From the NCBI RefSeq assembly GCF_022009635.1, contig NZ_CP091716.1, positions 1,317,001 through 1,381,000 on the forward strand: DNA of 64,000 bases. Direction: 5' to 3'. The position numbers and the translations under genes are program-made. This document shows positions 51,782 to 60,474 of this stretch, in pieces (position 1 is the first letter of the stretch; the number at the start of each line of letters is the position of its first letter). The notes under the pieces were generated by a model. It did no database searches and was not told where the DNA came from. It was given only the letters and a program-made list of their open reading frames with translations. Source of the stretch: Variovorax paradoxus (lineage in GTDB: Bacteria > Pseudomonadota > Gammaproteobacteria > Burkholderiales > Burkholderiaceae_C).

Positions 51782-52458
51782 AGGTTTCGTTCGTCGTCGC
51801 CGTCTATCAGAACGAAGGCGCGATCTCCAAGACCTACGAGAAGATCAAGGGCGTGTTCGCTGATCAGTTGGCGGCGCATGCCTACGAGGTCATCTTCGTG
51901 GACGACGGCTCGACCGATGGGTCTCTCGCGGAGATACGTCAGCTTTGCGCGGCTGATCCGAACGTGAAGGGACTGACCTTCACGCGCAACTTCGGACAGA
52001 TGGCCGCCATGCTGGCTGGCTTCAAGGAGGCCTCGGGCGACGCTGTCATCAACATCTCGGCCGATCTTCAGGACCCCGTGACGCTGATCCCCCAGATGGT
52101 CGATCAGTGGCTGGCCGGCTCGGAAATCGTCATTTGCCACCGCATCGAGCGTGAAGACAGCTGGCTCGCCAAAACCTATTCCCGCATGGCCTATGGAATG
52201 CTCCGCATGGCCATTCCGCAGATGCCTGCCGGCGGCTTCGATTTTGTGCTGATGGATCGACGGGTGATGGACGAATTCAACGCCATTGACGTGCGGCACC
52301 GATTCTTCCAGGGCGACCTGCTGTGGACAGGGTACCGAACGAGCTTCATTCCTTATGAGCGGCAGAAGCGAACCATCGGGAAGTCGCAGTACAACTTTGC
52401 CAAGAAGCTCAAGAATTTTCTGGATGCGATGCTCGATGCATCGTATTTGCCGATTTGA
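51778..52458 (+). pseudogene. GtrB-like polyprenyl-phosphate glycosyltransferase, 5' part (split by IS3 element)
   Basis: The first 226 residues of a GT2 enzyme that would load a sugar on bactoprenol phosphate. VSFVVAVYQNEGAISKTYEK, VIFVDDGSTDGSLAEIRQL and NISADLQDPVTLIPQMV (metal-binding DLQDP) are typical of the GtrB/ArnC/dolichol-P-mannose synthase type. The element at 52456 cuts it after DASYLPI, and the IS end itself (TGA of TGACCTG) supplies the stop. The missing C-terminal membrane helices lie at 53719-53958. Confidence 0.9.
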
Positions 52459-52510
52459 CCTGCCCCCTTCCGCCGTGCCATTCATAACGAGGAAGTCCGG
52501 GGTTTCAAGA

Positions 52511-53347
52511 TTAATTGATCTCGATGGTGGTTGAGCTGGTTCGAGCAGCATCGCCAGCGCGCTGGCGATGCTGCTCGGCGAACTTTGCCGGTGGCATTCG
52601 CCCACAGCTGCTGTGCGGTCTGACCTCGTTGTAGTCTTGGCGCCAGGCGGTGATGGCCGACCTGGCCTGCATCAGCGTCTCGAACCACTGCTCGTTGAGG
52701 CACTCGTCCCTGAACTTTCCATTGAAGCTCTCGATGTAGCCGTTCTGCATGGGTCGCCCAGGCTCGATCAGGATGTGGCGGATGCCGTGGGTCTGCGCCC
52801 AACCCATGAACGCCCTGCTGGTGAACTCCGGGCCGTTGTCCGTGCGCACGGCCAGCGGGTAGCCCCTGAAGACCGCCGCCTGGTCCAGCAGCCGCGTCAC
52901 GTACTGCCCCGAGATGCCCCAGTCCACCGAGATGCTCACGCACTCGTGGCTGAAGTCGTCGGCCACCGTCAGGCACTTGATGCGCCGCCCGGTGCTCAGG
53001 CTGTCGCTGACGAAGTCCATGCTCCAGACCTCATTGACCGTCCTGGCCAGCTGCAGCGGCACGCGCTCGCTGACGGGCCGCTTGGCCTTCCTGCGCTTGC
53101 GCACGGCCAGGTTGGCCGCGCTGTAGAGCCGGTAGACCTTCTTGTGGTTCACCCCGGGGAAGTGCGGGCGCAGCATGTCGTGGATGCGCCGATAGCCAAA
53201 GCGCCGGCGCACGTGCGCGATCTCCACGATCTTGCTGCTGAGCTCCTGGGTCATGGCATCGATCTCGGGTGGGTTGCGCCAGCTGTCGCGTGAGAGCCCC
53301 ACAAGCCTGCATGCCCGCCGCTCGCTCAGACCGCATTGCTCGATCAT
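52511..53347 (-). CDS. IS3-family transposase OrfB (DDE integrase)
   Basis: A 278-residue catalytic half of an IS407-type transposase. The triad is D in EVWSMDFVSDSL, D in AVRTDNGPEFTS and E in NGYIESFNGKFRDE. LSERRACRLVGLSR near the start is the usual OrfB opening. The frame is -1 to orfA and opens before the ATG at 53347 (GKALAPQAKRAAIATMIEQ), so the working enzyme is expected to be an OrfAB fusion made by frameshifting. Intact. Confidence 0.93.
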   Translation of the reverse strand: MIEQCGLSERRACRLVGLSRDSWRNPPEIDAMTQELSSKIVEIAHVRRRFGYRRIHDMLRPHFPGVNHKKVYRLYSAANLAVRKRRKAKRPVSERVPLQLARTVNEVWSMDFVSDSLSTGRRIKCLTVADDFSHECVSISVDWGISGQYVTRLLDQAAVFRGYPLAVRTDNGPEFTSRAFMGWAQTHGIRHILIEPGRPMQNGYIESFNGKFRDECLNEQWFETLMQARSAITAWRQDYNEVRPHSSCGRMPPAKFAEQHRQRAGDAARTSSTTIEIN

Positions 53348-53379
53348 GGTGGCGATGGCGGCACGCTTGGCCTGTGGGG

Positions 53380-53655
53380 CTAACGCTTTACCCCGAAGGC
53401 GGTGTTCAGCGCGTGGATGTCCAGGTGGGCTTCGGCCAACAGCTTCTTGAGCTTGTTGTTCTCCGCCTCCAGCTCACGCAGGCGCCTCGCATCGGGCACC
53501 TCCATGCCACCGTACTTGGCACGCCACTTGTAGAAGGTGGCGTCGCTGAAGCCGCCCTTGCGGCACAGCTCCTTGATGGGCAAGCCGGCCTCGGCCTGCT
53601 TGATGAAACCGATGATCTGCTCCTCGGTATATCTGCTCTTTCTCATGTCCGTCAT
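53380..53655 (-). CDS. IS3-family transposase OrfA (DNA-binding)
   Basis: A 91-residue OrfA. SRYTEEQIIGFIKQAEAG and IKELCRKGGFSDATFYKWRA make up the helix-turn-helix, and a leucine zipper follows (RLRELEAENNKLKKLLAEAH). It binds the terminal repeats and is fused to OrfB by a -1 shift near its end. Intact. Confidence 0.93.
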   Translation of the reverse strand: MTDMRKSRYTEEQIIGFIKQAEAGLPIKELCRKGGFSDATFYKWRAKYGGMEVPDARRLRELEAENNKLKKLLAEAHLDIHALNTAFGVKR

Positions 53656-53718
53656 TCTCCAAGTTGACGGACTTCACTGCCATTACGCTGGTACGGCTGG
53701 AAGGGGGCAGGTCAGATT

Positions 53719-53958
53719 CGCTTCATTTCGCTCGTCGGTCTCGTGACATCCGCACTCGGCGTGTTGTACAGCCTCAGCATCGTATTTGCATGGATGCGGG
53801 GCGACACGCCTTTCAATGGCTGGGCACCCATCATGATTGCCATCCTGCTGGTGGGCGGGTTGATCATGGTGATGCTTGGGGTGGTGGGCGAGTATGTCTG
53901 GCGCATCAACGAGGAAGTGCGCAAGCGGCCAAACTACGTGATCAGGGACAGGCTTTGA
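53719..53958 (+). pseudogene. GtrB-like glycosyltransferase, 3' part
   Basis: The severed C-terminus of the gene at 51778: RFISLVGLVTSALGVLYSLS begins two membrane helices, and the end GEYVWRINEEVRKRPNYVIR is the classic GtrB tail. Joined to 52455 in frame, the intact protein would have 305 residues. An internal ATG at 53863 or GTG at 53743 could only give a membrane fragment without catalytic domain. Confidence 0.88.
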
Positions 53959-53971
53959 GCCCGGCCTTGCG

Positions 53972-54382
53972 GTGAGCCTTCCGGCCCTCACGAAGCAGTT
54001 TTCGAAGTTCACCGTCATCGGGGCGCTGAACTTTGTTTTCACGCTTGTTCTCTTTTACCTGGCCGTCGTCGTACTGCAGGTCAACCATCTGATTGCGTTG
54101 GTCATCGTCGCGCTTGTCGGGATGTGCCTTACATACACCCTCAATTATTTCTGGGTGTTCAAGCCAAGCGAACGAATCACGTTCGGTGCGCGTTTCGCGA
54201 AGTACATTGCCGCGGGGCTCGTCTCCGTGGGTTTGAATGTCGTGCTTCTGCATCTGCTGACTTCAAAAACCCGTATTCCGCCTTTCTACGGTCAGATGCT
54301 GTTGATTCCGGTGATCGTGGTTTTCAATTTTCTGTCGGCGAAGCTGTGGTCGTTGCGGACTGAACGAGAGGCGGGCCGGTGA
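53972..54382 (+). CDS. GtrA-family membrane protein
   Basis: A 136-residue protein with four membrane helices of the GtrA family, thought to flip bactoprenol-linked sugars. FSKFTVIGALNFVFTLVLFY, TYTLNYFWVFKPSERITF and RFAKYIAAGLVSVGLNVVLL are family segments. It starts at GTG 53972, 13 bases after the GtrB-like gene, and overlaps the next gene by four bases (GTGA). With its GtrB partner split, it may have no substrate. Confidence 0.88.
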   Translation: MSLPALTKQFSKFTVIGALNFVFTLVLFYLAVVVLQVNHLIALVIVALVGMCLTYTLNYFWVFKPSERITFGARFAKYIAAGLVSVGLNVVLLHLLTSKTRIPPFYGQMLLIPVIVVFNFLSAKLWSLRTEREAGR

Positions 54383-56094
54383 GCCGCGACGCAGTGCGCG
54401 AGCCGACGCTGCGTGCAGTGGCCCTGACGGATCGCGGTGTCGCCGTGTTAGCGTTGTTAGCGCTGGCTGCGGTGCTGGCTTACTGCGGATGGGCGCTAGA
54501 TCGAGGCTTCGAGATTACCGACGAGGCCTACTATTTGCTGCTGGCCATGCATCCCGATGCAACGCAGCTCTACATCAGTGCGCAGCAATGGGCTACGAGC
54601 CTGCTCTGGGACATCACAGGTAGCCTGACGACTTTCAGGGCTTCAGGGTTCGTGGTGCTGGTCGGGAGTTCGGTCGTGCTGGGGCTGGGGATTCTTCGGG
54701 TGGCTGCTGATCGCGGCTCGTGGCCCCAACGCCTGTCGGTCTTGAGCGTTTCCATCATTTGTGGCTTGCTGTACGCGATCACCATCAATGTCTCGCCCAG
54801 CTACAACCTGTTGGCATCTGCAGGCGCGTACGCGGCCTTTGGATGGATGCTGCTTGCATGCGGGCAGCCGTCAGGCGCATTGCGCTTCGCGTCGTTGATC
54901 GCCGCGGGAGCGGCTGTCGGTGTGGAGTTCGTATGCAAGCCGTCCGCGGGTGTGGCCACCTGGCTGCTCGTTGCCATCTGCGCTCTGGTGCTCGATGGCA
55001 CTGCGCGCCCGCGCTGGTCGGCGGTGATCTTCCTTGGGGCAGGGGCTGTGGCTTGCGTGGCTGCTCTACTCCTGCTTCAGACGACCCCGGGCGCCGCGCT
55101 GGGGGCTTTCATGGGAGGAATGGATTTGTTTCGCATGGTCCAGGGCGAATCGATCCTGACACGTCTCTGGCGTTACGCCGTCGAGTTTTCCATCCACACT
55201 GCCACGGCGCTGAAGGTTCACGCATTCCTCATCGCGGCGGTGATCCTCCACGCCTTCTGGCGTCGTTGGGCGTCATTGGTTCTGGTTATTGCCGCGCTCG
55301 GACACGTGATTGTCAGCGCGGACTATTTCGCCTATGGCGCTGACCAATACATCAAGTACATGCAGCATGCCCTGATTCTGCTTGCGCTGTTGGTGCTGAG
55401 CGGCTGGGCATTGTTTTCAACGCGCGAGCGTTGGCTGGCGGCGGGCCTTGTTCTCCTGCCGTACAGCGTTGCGATGGGCACGGGCAATGCGCTCTTCAGT
55501 CAGGTCATCGTTTCGCTGGCTCCTTGGGGCGGTCTTGCTGCGCTGGCTGGCTATGCCAGGAAAAATACCTTCCAGGGAGGAGCCGTCTCTCGTGCCGTTC
55601 TTGCGGGTTTTGTGCTCATGACGAGCGTGCAGATCCTGGTTTACCAGTCGAAGCTGCCCTACAACATGAGTTCGAGCATGCGAGAGCAGGATTTGCCGGT
55701 TTCCGTCGGCGCACTGGGGCTTGTTCGCGTCGACGCGCCGACGAGGCAATTCGTCCAAGAGATGGACGCTGCCGTGGCAAGCTGCGGCATCACCCCTGAA
55801 ACCCCGTTCCTGGGGCTCTACAACATCCCTGGTGCGGCATTGGCATTGAACGCTGTGCCGGTCATCACTCCCTGGCTCAACAATGTTGCGCAAGCGGAAG
55901 CGGTGCTGGCGCGTGCACCCTCTGTCGTCAGCGAGGCGGCTATCGCGGTCAAGATGAACGCAGACGGAAGCTTGCCCGCGTTCCCCTCGCAAATGACCGA
56001 CTTCCCATCTGCTTTCCGCTATTGCGGTGAAGCGACTTATCCGTATGGCGAACAGCGGATCCGCATCTGGAAAGGGCGGATTCCGGCTTCTTGA
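54379..56094 (+). CDS. GtrC-like membrane glycosyltransferase (GT-C type), unclassified
   Basis: A 571-residue protein with about ten to twelve hydrophobic segments, then a soluble C-terminal part (about 445-571). FEITDEAYYLLLAMHPDA near residue 50 is the D-E motif in the first periplasmic loop typical of GT-C enzymes such as ArnT or GtrC. There is no close family I can name. Its place after GtrB and GtrA makes it the likely specific transferase that moves the lipid-linked sugar onto the polysaccharide in the periplasm. GTG start at 54379. Confidence 0.72.
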   Translation: MSRDAVREPTLRAVALTDRGVAVLALLALAAVLAYCGWALDRGFEITDEAYYLLLAMHPDATQLYISAQQWATSLLWDITGSLTTFRASGFVVLVGSSVVLGLGILRVAADRGSWPQRLSVLSVSIICGLLYAITINVSPSYNLLASAGAYAAFGWMLLACGQPSGALRFASLIAAGAAVGVEFVCKPSAGVATWLLVAICALVLDGTARPRWSAVIFLGAGAVACVAALLLLQTTPGAALGAFMGGMDLFRMVQGESILTRLWRYAVEFSIHTATALKVHAFLIAAVILHAFWRRWASLVLVIAALGHVIVSADYFAYGADQYIKYMQHALILLALLVLSGWALFSTRERWLAAGLVLLPYSVAMGTGNALFSQVIVSLAPWGGLAALAGYARKNTFQGGAVSRAVLAGFVLMTSVQILVYQSKLPYNMSSSMREQDLPVSVGALGLVRVDAPTRQFVQEMDAAVASCGITPETPFLGLYNIPGAALALNAVPVITPWLNNVAQAEAVLARAPSVVSEAAIAVKMNADGSLPAFPSQMTDFPSAFRYCGEATYPYGEQRIRIWKGRIPAS

Positions 56095-56125
56095 GTCAAT
56101 GGGGGAGGGTCATCACCGCATGACC

Positions 56126-57817
56126 TCAGTTCGCCCGGGGTTCGATGTCTGCCAAGGCAATGGCGAGCTTTGTCGCATCGATAGCGTAGCTGTCGAGAAA
56201 CAGGCTGGGATCGGACACCGTATGTTCATCGCCCGGGTTGAATAGCGGATGTTCGCCTGTCAGGATCCGGTACTCGCAACCGGCAAACAGCGCCATGTTG
56301 GACTGTGAGCAAAAGAGTTGCGTATAGGGTGAAGACAGCGCCAGCACCTGCGTTCCGGGGCGACAGAAAATCAGGTTGGTGAATGCCGCTCCCATGGCCC
56401 CGACGATCGCGGATGCCTCGGAGAACAGGCGCACTTGCTGTTCGAACGACAGCAGTCCCGTGTCGATGATCTCGTAGCCGAACGAGGCCAATACCTCCTC
56501 CAGCTCAATGGTATTTGTAATGTTCCTTCCGCTTCTGCGTGCCAGAAAGATTTTCCGATGGCCTTTCTGTGCAGGGTCGATTTCAAATTTCCTGAAGACT
56601 GTGGCCTGCATGTGAGCCAGCGTACGAAAGCAAATGGCGGAGCATTTCCACATGGGTTCTCGCAAGTTGTCGGCGAGATTGGTGCATGTCGACGGTATAT
56701 GGAGTTTCTTGACCTTCAGTAGCGTCGAGTTGTCCATGCGATATATGGGCCAGTCCGGAAGCATGGTCCGCAGTGAGTCGAACTCCTGAGGAAACATGCC
56801 GTCGTCGACGATCAGCGGAATTTTCCGAAGCGCCTCTTTTTTTTCCAGGATGTAGCATCTTCCCAGATATTCGACCAGCCAGTGGTAATAATTCGGACTG
56901 CAACGACCACTCAAGAGAATTGCAGACGGAAGGGAGACTTCCTTTTTATAGCGAAACCACAGGAGGATTTCGCTCTTTTGATTGAGGGAAACGATGTACT
57001 GCCAGATGCCTGCAACAAAGCCTCGATGCGGATTGGCTGCCGGTTCGTAGATAACCAGCCGATTGCTCGCCAATACTTGAAATCCGCCGACTACGGTCGC
57101 GTTGTCGATGGTGGCAATCCATTTCTGGGGTACGTCGACGGTCCTGAGAGGGCGCTCCTGTGCCGATCCGATGACTTCCGGCTCATGAAATGCCATTGGA
57201 AAGGACGCCTCTATTTCTTCGAGCGACTGACCGATTTTGTGCAGCTCGGAGAAATCGATGGTCGAGAATTTTCTCAGAAGAATATTCTCCCCTGAGTCTC
57301 GGGCGTTGAGTTGCCTGGAAATTGCCTTTGCCTTAATTTTTGCCACGCGTCCCTGTCGGGCTGCCTCAAAAATCATGTATTTGTAGTTTTCGAGCGCCGA
57401 CTCTTCAATAGATTTTCCCCCGGTCCGAAGTTTGATTTCCAGTTTGAGAAAAAACAAAAGGTCATCGATGCTCGCGGCCAATTGGTTGAGATTTCTCTTT
57501 TCCCTCCGACCCTTCAGTGCGTAGTGCTCTGCCGCGGACAATCTCTCACTTTTAACGTCTTGATATGAACTAAGATAAAAGTTCTCATCCAAAAAGAGCC
57601 TGATCAGCCATCTGGTGGTGGTATTCCAGCGCCAGATTGAGAATTTTTCGAATGTGAGGTTTGGATGCCTTCCTTCGACTATTCCATATCTGAAATAATG
57701 ATAATTGCAATCGAGTCCCGACGTCGCGACATCGCGGTATTTTTGTTTATAATATTTATCATCCACGACGCCGGTCAAAGAGAGGGCGCGCAGTATCAGA
57801 GTGCGAATTTTCTTCAT
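56126..57817 (-). CDS. GT61-family glycosyltransferase with N-terminal YxxYxDV repeats (reverse orientation)
   Basis: A 563-residue protein on the opposite strand to its neighbours. Two N-terminal copies of the YPDV-type motif (YYKQKYRDVATSGLDCNYHY then FYLSSYQDVKSERLSAAEHY) resemble the three at the start of the GT61 at 40598. The GT61 domain shows CSPNYYHWLVEYLGRCYILE, IFLARRSGRNITNTIELEEV and AIVGAMGAAFTNLIFCRPGT; the canonical His of G-x-H-G-A is Met. Codon use is less GC-rich than in neighbours, suggesting separate acquisition. Confidence 0.82.
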   Translation of the reverse strand: MKKIRTLILRALSLTGVVDDKYYKQKYRDVATSGLDCNYHYFRYGIVEGRHPNLTFEKFSIWRWNTTTRWLIRLFLDENFYLSSYQDVKSERLSAAEHYALKGRREKRNLNQLAASIDDLLFFLKLEIKLRTGGKSIEESALENYKYMIFEAARQGRVAKIKAKAISRQLNARDSGENILLRKFSTIDFSELHKIGQSLEEIEASFPMAFHEPEVIGSAQERPLRTVDVPQKWIATIDNATVVGGFQVLASNRLVIYEPAANPHRGFVAGIWQYIVSLNQKSEILLWFRYKKEVSLPSAILLSGRCSPNYYHWLVEYLGRCYILEKKEALRKIPLIVDDGMFPQEFDSLRTMLPDWPIYRMDNSTLLKVKKLHIPSTCTNLADNLREPMWKCSAICFRTLAHMQATVFRKFEIDPAQKGHRKIFLARRSGRNITNTIELEEVLASFGYEIIDTGLLSFEQQVRLFSEASAIVGAMGAAFTNLIFCRPGTQVLALSSPYTQLFCSQSNMALFAGCEYRILTGEHPLFNPGDEHTVSDPSLFLDSYAIDATKLAIALADIEPRAN

Positions 57818-57890
57818 GGCATGGCTCTGTGTGTTGCAGTCTGATTCGAATGATTTGGTTTCCGCGACGAAATAACGAGATTTTTACAAA

Positions 57891-58376
57891 ATGACTTTAA
57901 ATAATACGGCTTTCGTTCACCCTCTGGCTGATGTTCAGGCTACGGATATCGGTCCGGAAACCAAGATATGGCAATTCAATGTGGTGCTCGCTGGTGCGCG
58001 CATTGGAGGAAATTGCAATATATCCGCGCATTGTTTCATAGAGAGTGATGTGGTCGTTGGGAATAATGTGACCCTGAAGTCAGGGGTTTATTTGTGGGAC
58101 GGAATTACCCTCGAGGACAATGTTTTTGTGGGACCTGGTGTCAGGTTCACCAACGACATGTATCCGAGGTCAAAGGTTTATCCGGCTGCCTTCCTGCGCA
58201 CTACCGTTTGTCAAGGTGCATCGATCGGTGCAGGGGCTGTTTTGACACCCGGCCTGACCATTGGGCGAGGTGCCATGATAGCCGCAGGCGCCGTCGTCAC
58301 CCGCGATGTAGAGCCGTTCTCGCTGGTGGTCGGGTCGCCTGCGCGCCACGTGAAGTTCTTGAACCCTGAAAATTGA
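57891..58376 (+). CDS. Sugar N-acetyltransferase of the FdtC/QdtC type (left-handed beta-helix)
   Basis: A 161-residue hexapeptide-repeat acetyltransferase. TKIWQFNVVLAGARIGGNCN, SGVYLWDGITLEDNVFVGPG, FTNDMYPRSK (active-site region) and GASIGAGAVLTPGLTIGRGA are the stacked repeats of enzymes acetylating dTDP-3-amino-3,6-dideoxyhexoses. It would complete the FdtA-FdtB steps at 42247-43807, about 14 kb away. It is divergent from the reverse-strand GT61 gene (73-bp gap). Less GC-rich than the rfb genes. Confidence 0.88.
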   Translation: MTLNNTAFVHPLADVQATDIGPETKIWQFNVVLAGARIGGNCNISAHCFIESDVVVGNNVTLKSGVYLWDGITLEDNVFVGPGVRFTNDMYPRSKVYPAAFLRTTVCQGASIGAGAVLTPGLTIGRGAMIAAGAVVTRDVEPFSLVVGSPARHVKFLNPEN

Positions 58377-58460
58377 TGTTGTAGCCGAGTGTCCGTGGCA
58401 GAGCAAGGCACGCGTCTTGCGAATCGCTTTGCAGCAGGAAATCATTGAATTTAAGAGAAG

Positions 58461-58500
58461 ATCGGAAGCAATTCCTGGATTGGTTGATGGCGCTTCCGAT
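58461..58500. repeat. Inverted repeat (9-bp arms) in the gap before rfbF
   Basis: ATCGGAAGC (58461-58469) pairs perfectly with GCTTCCGAT (58492-58500) around a 22-base loop. It sits in the 245-bp gap between the acetyltransferase and rfbF genes. It has no T run; it may be a regulatory hairpin, a binding site or chance. Confidence 0.4.
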
Positions 58501-58621
58501 GAGGGAGTCGATTTTGGTCATTTCAAATAAACAGTCTCGACCGTTTTATGCGGCGTGATTTCGAGCAGCGAAGGTCGATTGATCACGGTGCGATTGAAGT
58601 TTAAATGCGCAAGGAGGGCGA

Positions 58622-59395
58622 ATGAAAGCGGTTATTCTGGCAGGAGGCTTGGGAACGAGAATTTCCGAGGAGACCGGTGTGAAGCCGAAGCCAATGATCG
58701 AGGTCGGCGGAAAACCGATTCTTTGGCATATCATGAAAATCTATGCAGCCCACGGTGTGAATGATTTCGTGATTTGCTGTGGATACAAGGGTTATGTAAT
58801 AAAAGAGTATTTTGCTAATTACTTCCTCCATATGTCCGATGTCACTTTCGACATGCTTGGGAATTCGATGGAAGTTCATCAGCGAAATGCGGAACCTTGG
58901 CGGGTAACGCTCATTGATACAGGCGAGAACACCATGACCGGGGGGCGCCTCAAGCGTGTCGCGCCGTATGTGCAGGATGAGGAGCACTTCTGCTTCACCT
59001 ACGGCGACGGTGTGGCAGACGTCGACATCACCGCACTCATCGCGTTCCACAAGGCCCAGAAAGTCGCTGCCACGCTTACCGCTGCGCTGCCGCCAGGCCG
59101 GTTCGGCGCGCTTGATTTCGATGGACACAAAGTCCGCAGCTTCAAGGAGAAGCCCAAGGGCGATGGCGCCATGATCAACGGCGGATTTTTTGTCCTTTCT
59201 CCCGCCGTGCTTGACTACATCAAGGACGACACCACCGTATGGGAGCACGAACCTCTCGAGCGACTGGCGGCTCAGGGGCAGCTCGCAGCCTTCAAGCATG
59301 GCGGCTTCTGGCAGCCTATGGACACCTTGCGCGACAAGACGCATCTCGAGGAGCTTTGGGCGGGAGGCAAGGCACCATGGAAAGTCTGGAAATGA
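58622..59395 (+). CDS. rfbF: Glucose-1-phosphate cytidylyltransferase
   Basis: A 257-residue nucleotidyltransferase making CDP-glucose. [20 protein letters not shown] is the CTP loop and [38 protein letters not shown] and [20 protein letters not shown] are RfbF hallmarks. The length fits the family exactly. AAGGAGGG lies just upstream of ATG 58622. It is the first step of the CDP-3,6-dideoxyhexose branch. Confidence 0.97.
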   Translation: MKAVILAGGLGTRISEETGVKPKPMIEVGGKPILWHIMKIYAAHGVNDFVICCGYKGYVIKEYFANYFLHMSDVTFDMLGNSMEVHQRNAEPWRVTLIDTGENTMTGGRLKRVAPYVQDEEHFCFTYGDGVADVDITALIAFHKAQKVAATLTAALPPGRFGALDFDGHKVRSFKEKPKGDGAMINGGFFVLSPAVLDYIKDDTTVWEHEPLERLAAQGQLAAFKHGGFWQPMDTLRDKTHLEELWAGGKAPWKVWK

Positions 59396-60474
59396 CCGTG
59401 TCTTTTTGGCACGGCAAGCGGGTGTTTCTAACGGGGCACACCGGCTTCAAAGGTGGCTGGCTTGCGCTTTGGCTTGAAAAGCTCGGTGCGGTTGTCACCG
59501 GCTATGCGTTGGACCCGTCCACGCACCCCAGCCTGCATGCGTTGGCATCCGGCCGTTCGACCTCCAACTCCGTGATTGCCGATATTCGTGACCTTCCCCG
59601 GCTGCGGTCTGCCCTGAAGGAGTGCCGCCCGGATGTCGTTTTTCATCTGGCGGCCCAACCCCTTGTGCGGCACTCCTATGCGGACCCGGTGGAAACCTAT
59701 TCCACCAACGTGATGGGCACCGTCAATCTGCTGGAGGCCACACGTGCCTGCGACAGTGTCAGGGCGGTCGTGGTCGTGACCAGTGACAAGTGCTACGAGA
59801 ACCGCGAGTGGCCATGGGGCTACCGCGAGAACGAGCCGATGGGTGGATATGACCCCTACAGCAACAGCAAAGGGTGTGCCGAGCTCGTGGTGGCATCCTA
59901 TCGCTCTTCCTTTTTCAACGAGGCGCACCACAGCGACCACGGTGTCGCTCTGGCAACTGCCCGAGCGGGTAACGTGATTGGCGGCGGCGACTGGTCTGCC
60001 GACCGATTGGTGCCGGATTTGTTGCGGGCTTTTGGCGAGGGACGCACGGCGGACATTCGGAACCCTCATGCGGTACGTCCATGGCAGCATGTACTGGAAC
60101 CGTTGCATGGCTACATGATGTTGGCGGAGCGCTTGTTCACGGAGGGGCCTTCATGGGCGCAGCCTTGGAACTTTGGCCCAGCCGATACCGACGCGCGTCC
60201 CGTGTCCTGGATCGCCGACCAGTTGGTCGCGCTTTGGGGCGGCGGTGCGCATTGGCACACTGACGCCCAAGCTGGGCAGCCGCACGAGGCGAGTTGGCTC
60301 AAGCTCGATTGCTCCAAGGCACGTCAGACCTTGGGCTGGCTCCCTCGCTGGAACCTTCGCCAGAGTCTCGGCGAGATCGTCGACTGGCAGCGCGGTTGGC
60401 TCGACGGTCGTGACATGACCGAACTCACACTCGCACAAATCGAAAAATACGAAAGCACCCCGATCGATGACTGA
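59377..60474 (+). CDS. rfbG: CDP-glucose 4,6-dehydratase
   Basis: A 365-residue SDR-type dehydratase making CDP-4-keto-6-deoxyglucose. [20 protein letters not shown] is the NAD site with the RfbG-specific HTGFKG motif, [17 protein letters not shown] holds the catalytic Ser/Thr-Asp-Lys, and [15 protein letters not shown] the Tyr-Lys pair. GGGAGG sits about nine bases before ATG 59377; homologues usually start at the second ATG (59392, [11 protein letters not shown]), which overlaps the rfbF stop as ATGA. Either is possible. Confidence 0.95.
   Translation: MESLEMTVSFWHGKRVFLTGHTGFKGGWLALWLEKLGAVVTGYALDPSTHPSLHALASGRSTSNSVIADIRDLPRLRSALKECRPDVVFHLAAQPLVRHSYADPVETYSTNVMGTVNLLEATRACDSVRAVVVVTSDKCYENREWPWGYRENEPMGGYDPYSNSKGCAELVVASYRSSFFNEAHHSDHGVALATARAGNVIGGGDWSADRLVPDLLRAFGEGRTADIRNPHAVRPWQHVLEPLHGYMMLAERLFTEGPSWAQPWNFGPADTDARPVSWIADQLVALWGGGAHWHTDAQAGQPHEASWLKLDCSKARQTLGWLPRWNLRQSLGEIVDWQRGWLDGRDMTELTLAQIEKYESTPIDD

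Larger units (their letters stand above)
52456..53714 (-). mobile_element. IS3-family (IS407-type) insertion sequence
   Basis: A 1259-bp element with orfA and orfB on the minus strand. Its ends are matching inverted repeats beginning TGACCTGCCCCCTTCC, and it starts TG and ends CA as usual for IS3. It is flanked by a 4-bp direct repeat GATT (52452-52455 and 53715-53718), the duplication size of the IS407 group. Removing the IS plus one GATT restores the GtrB-like reading frame, which fixes the borders and suggests a recent insertion. Confidence 0.95.

Noticed and set aside
53743..53958. Independent small membrane protein of 71 residues
   Set aside because: It is the severed C-terminus of the GtrB-like gene; joining it to 52455 after removing the IS gives a continuous family-typical protein.
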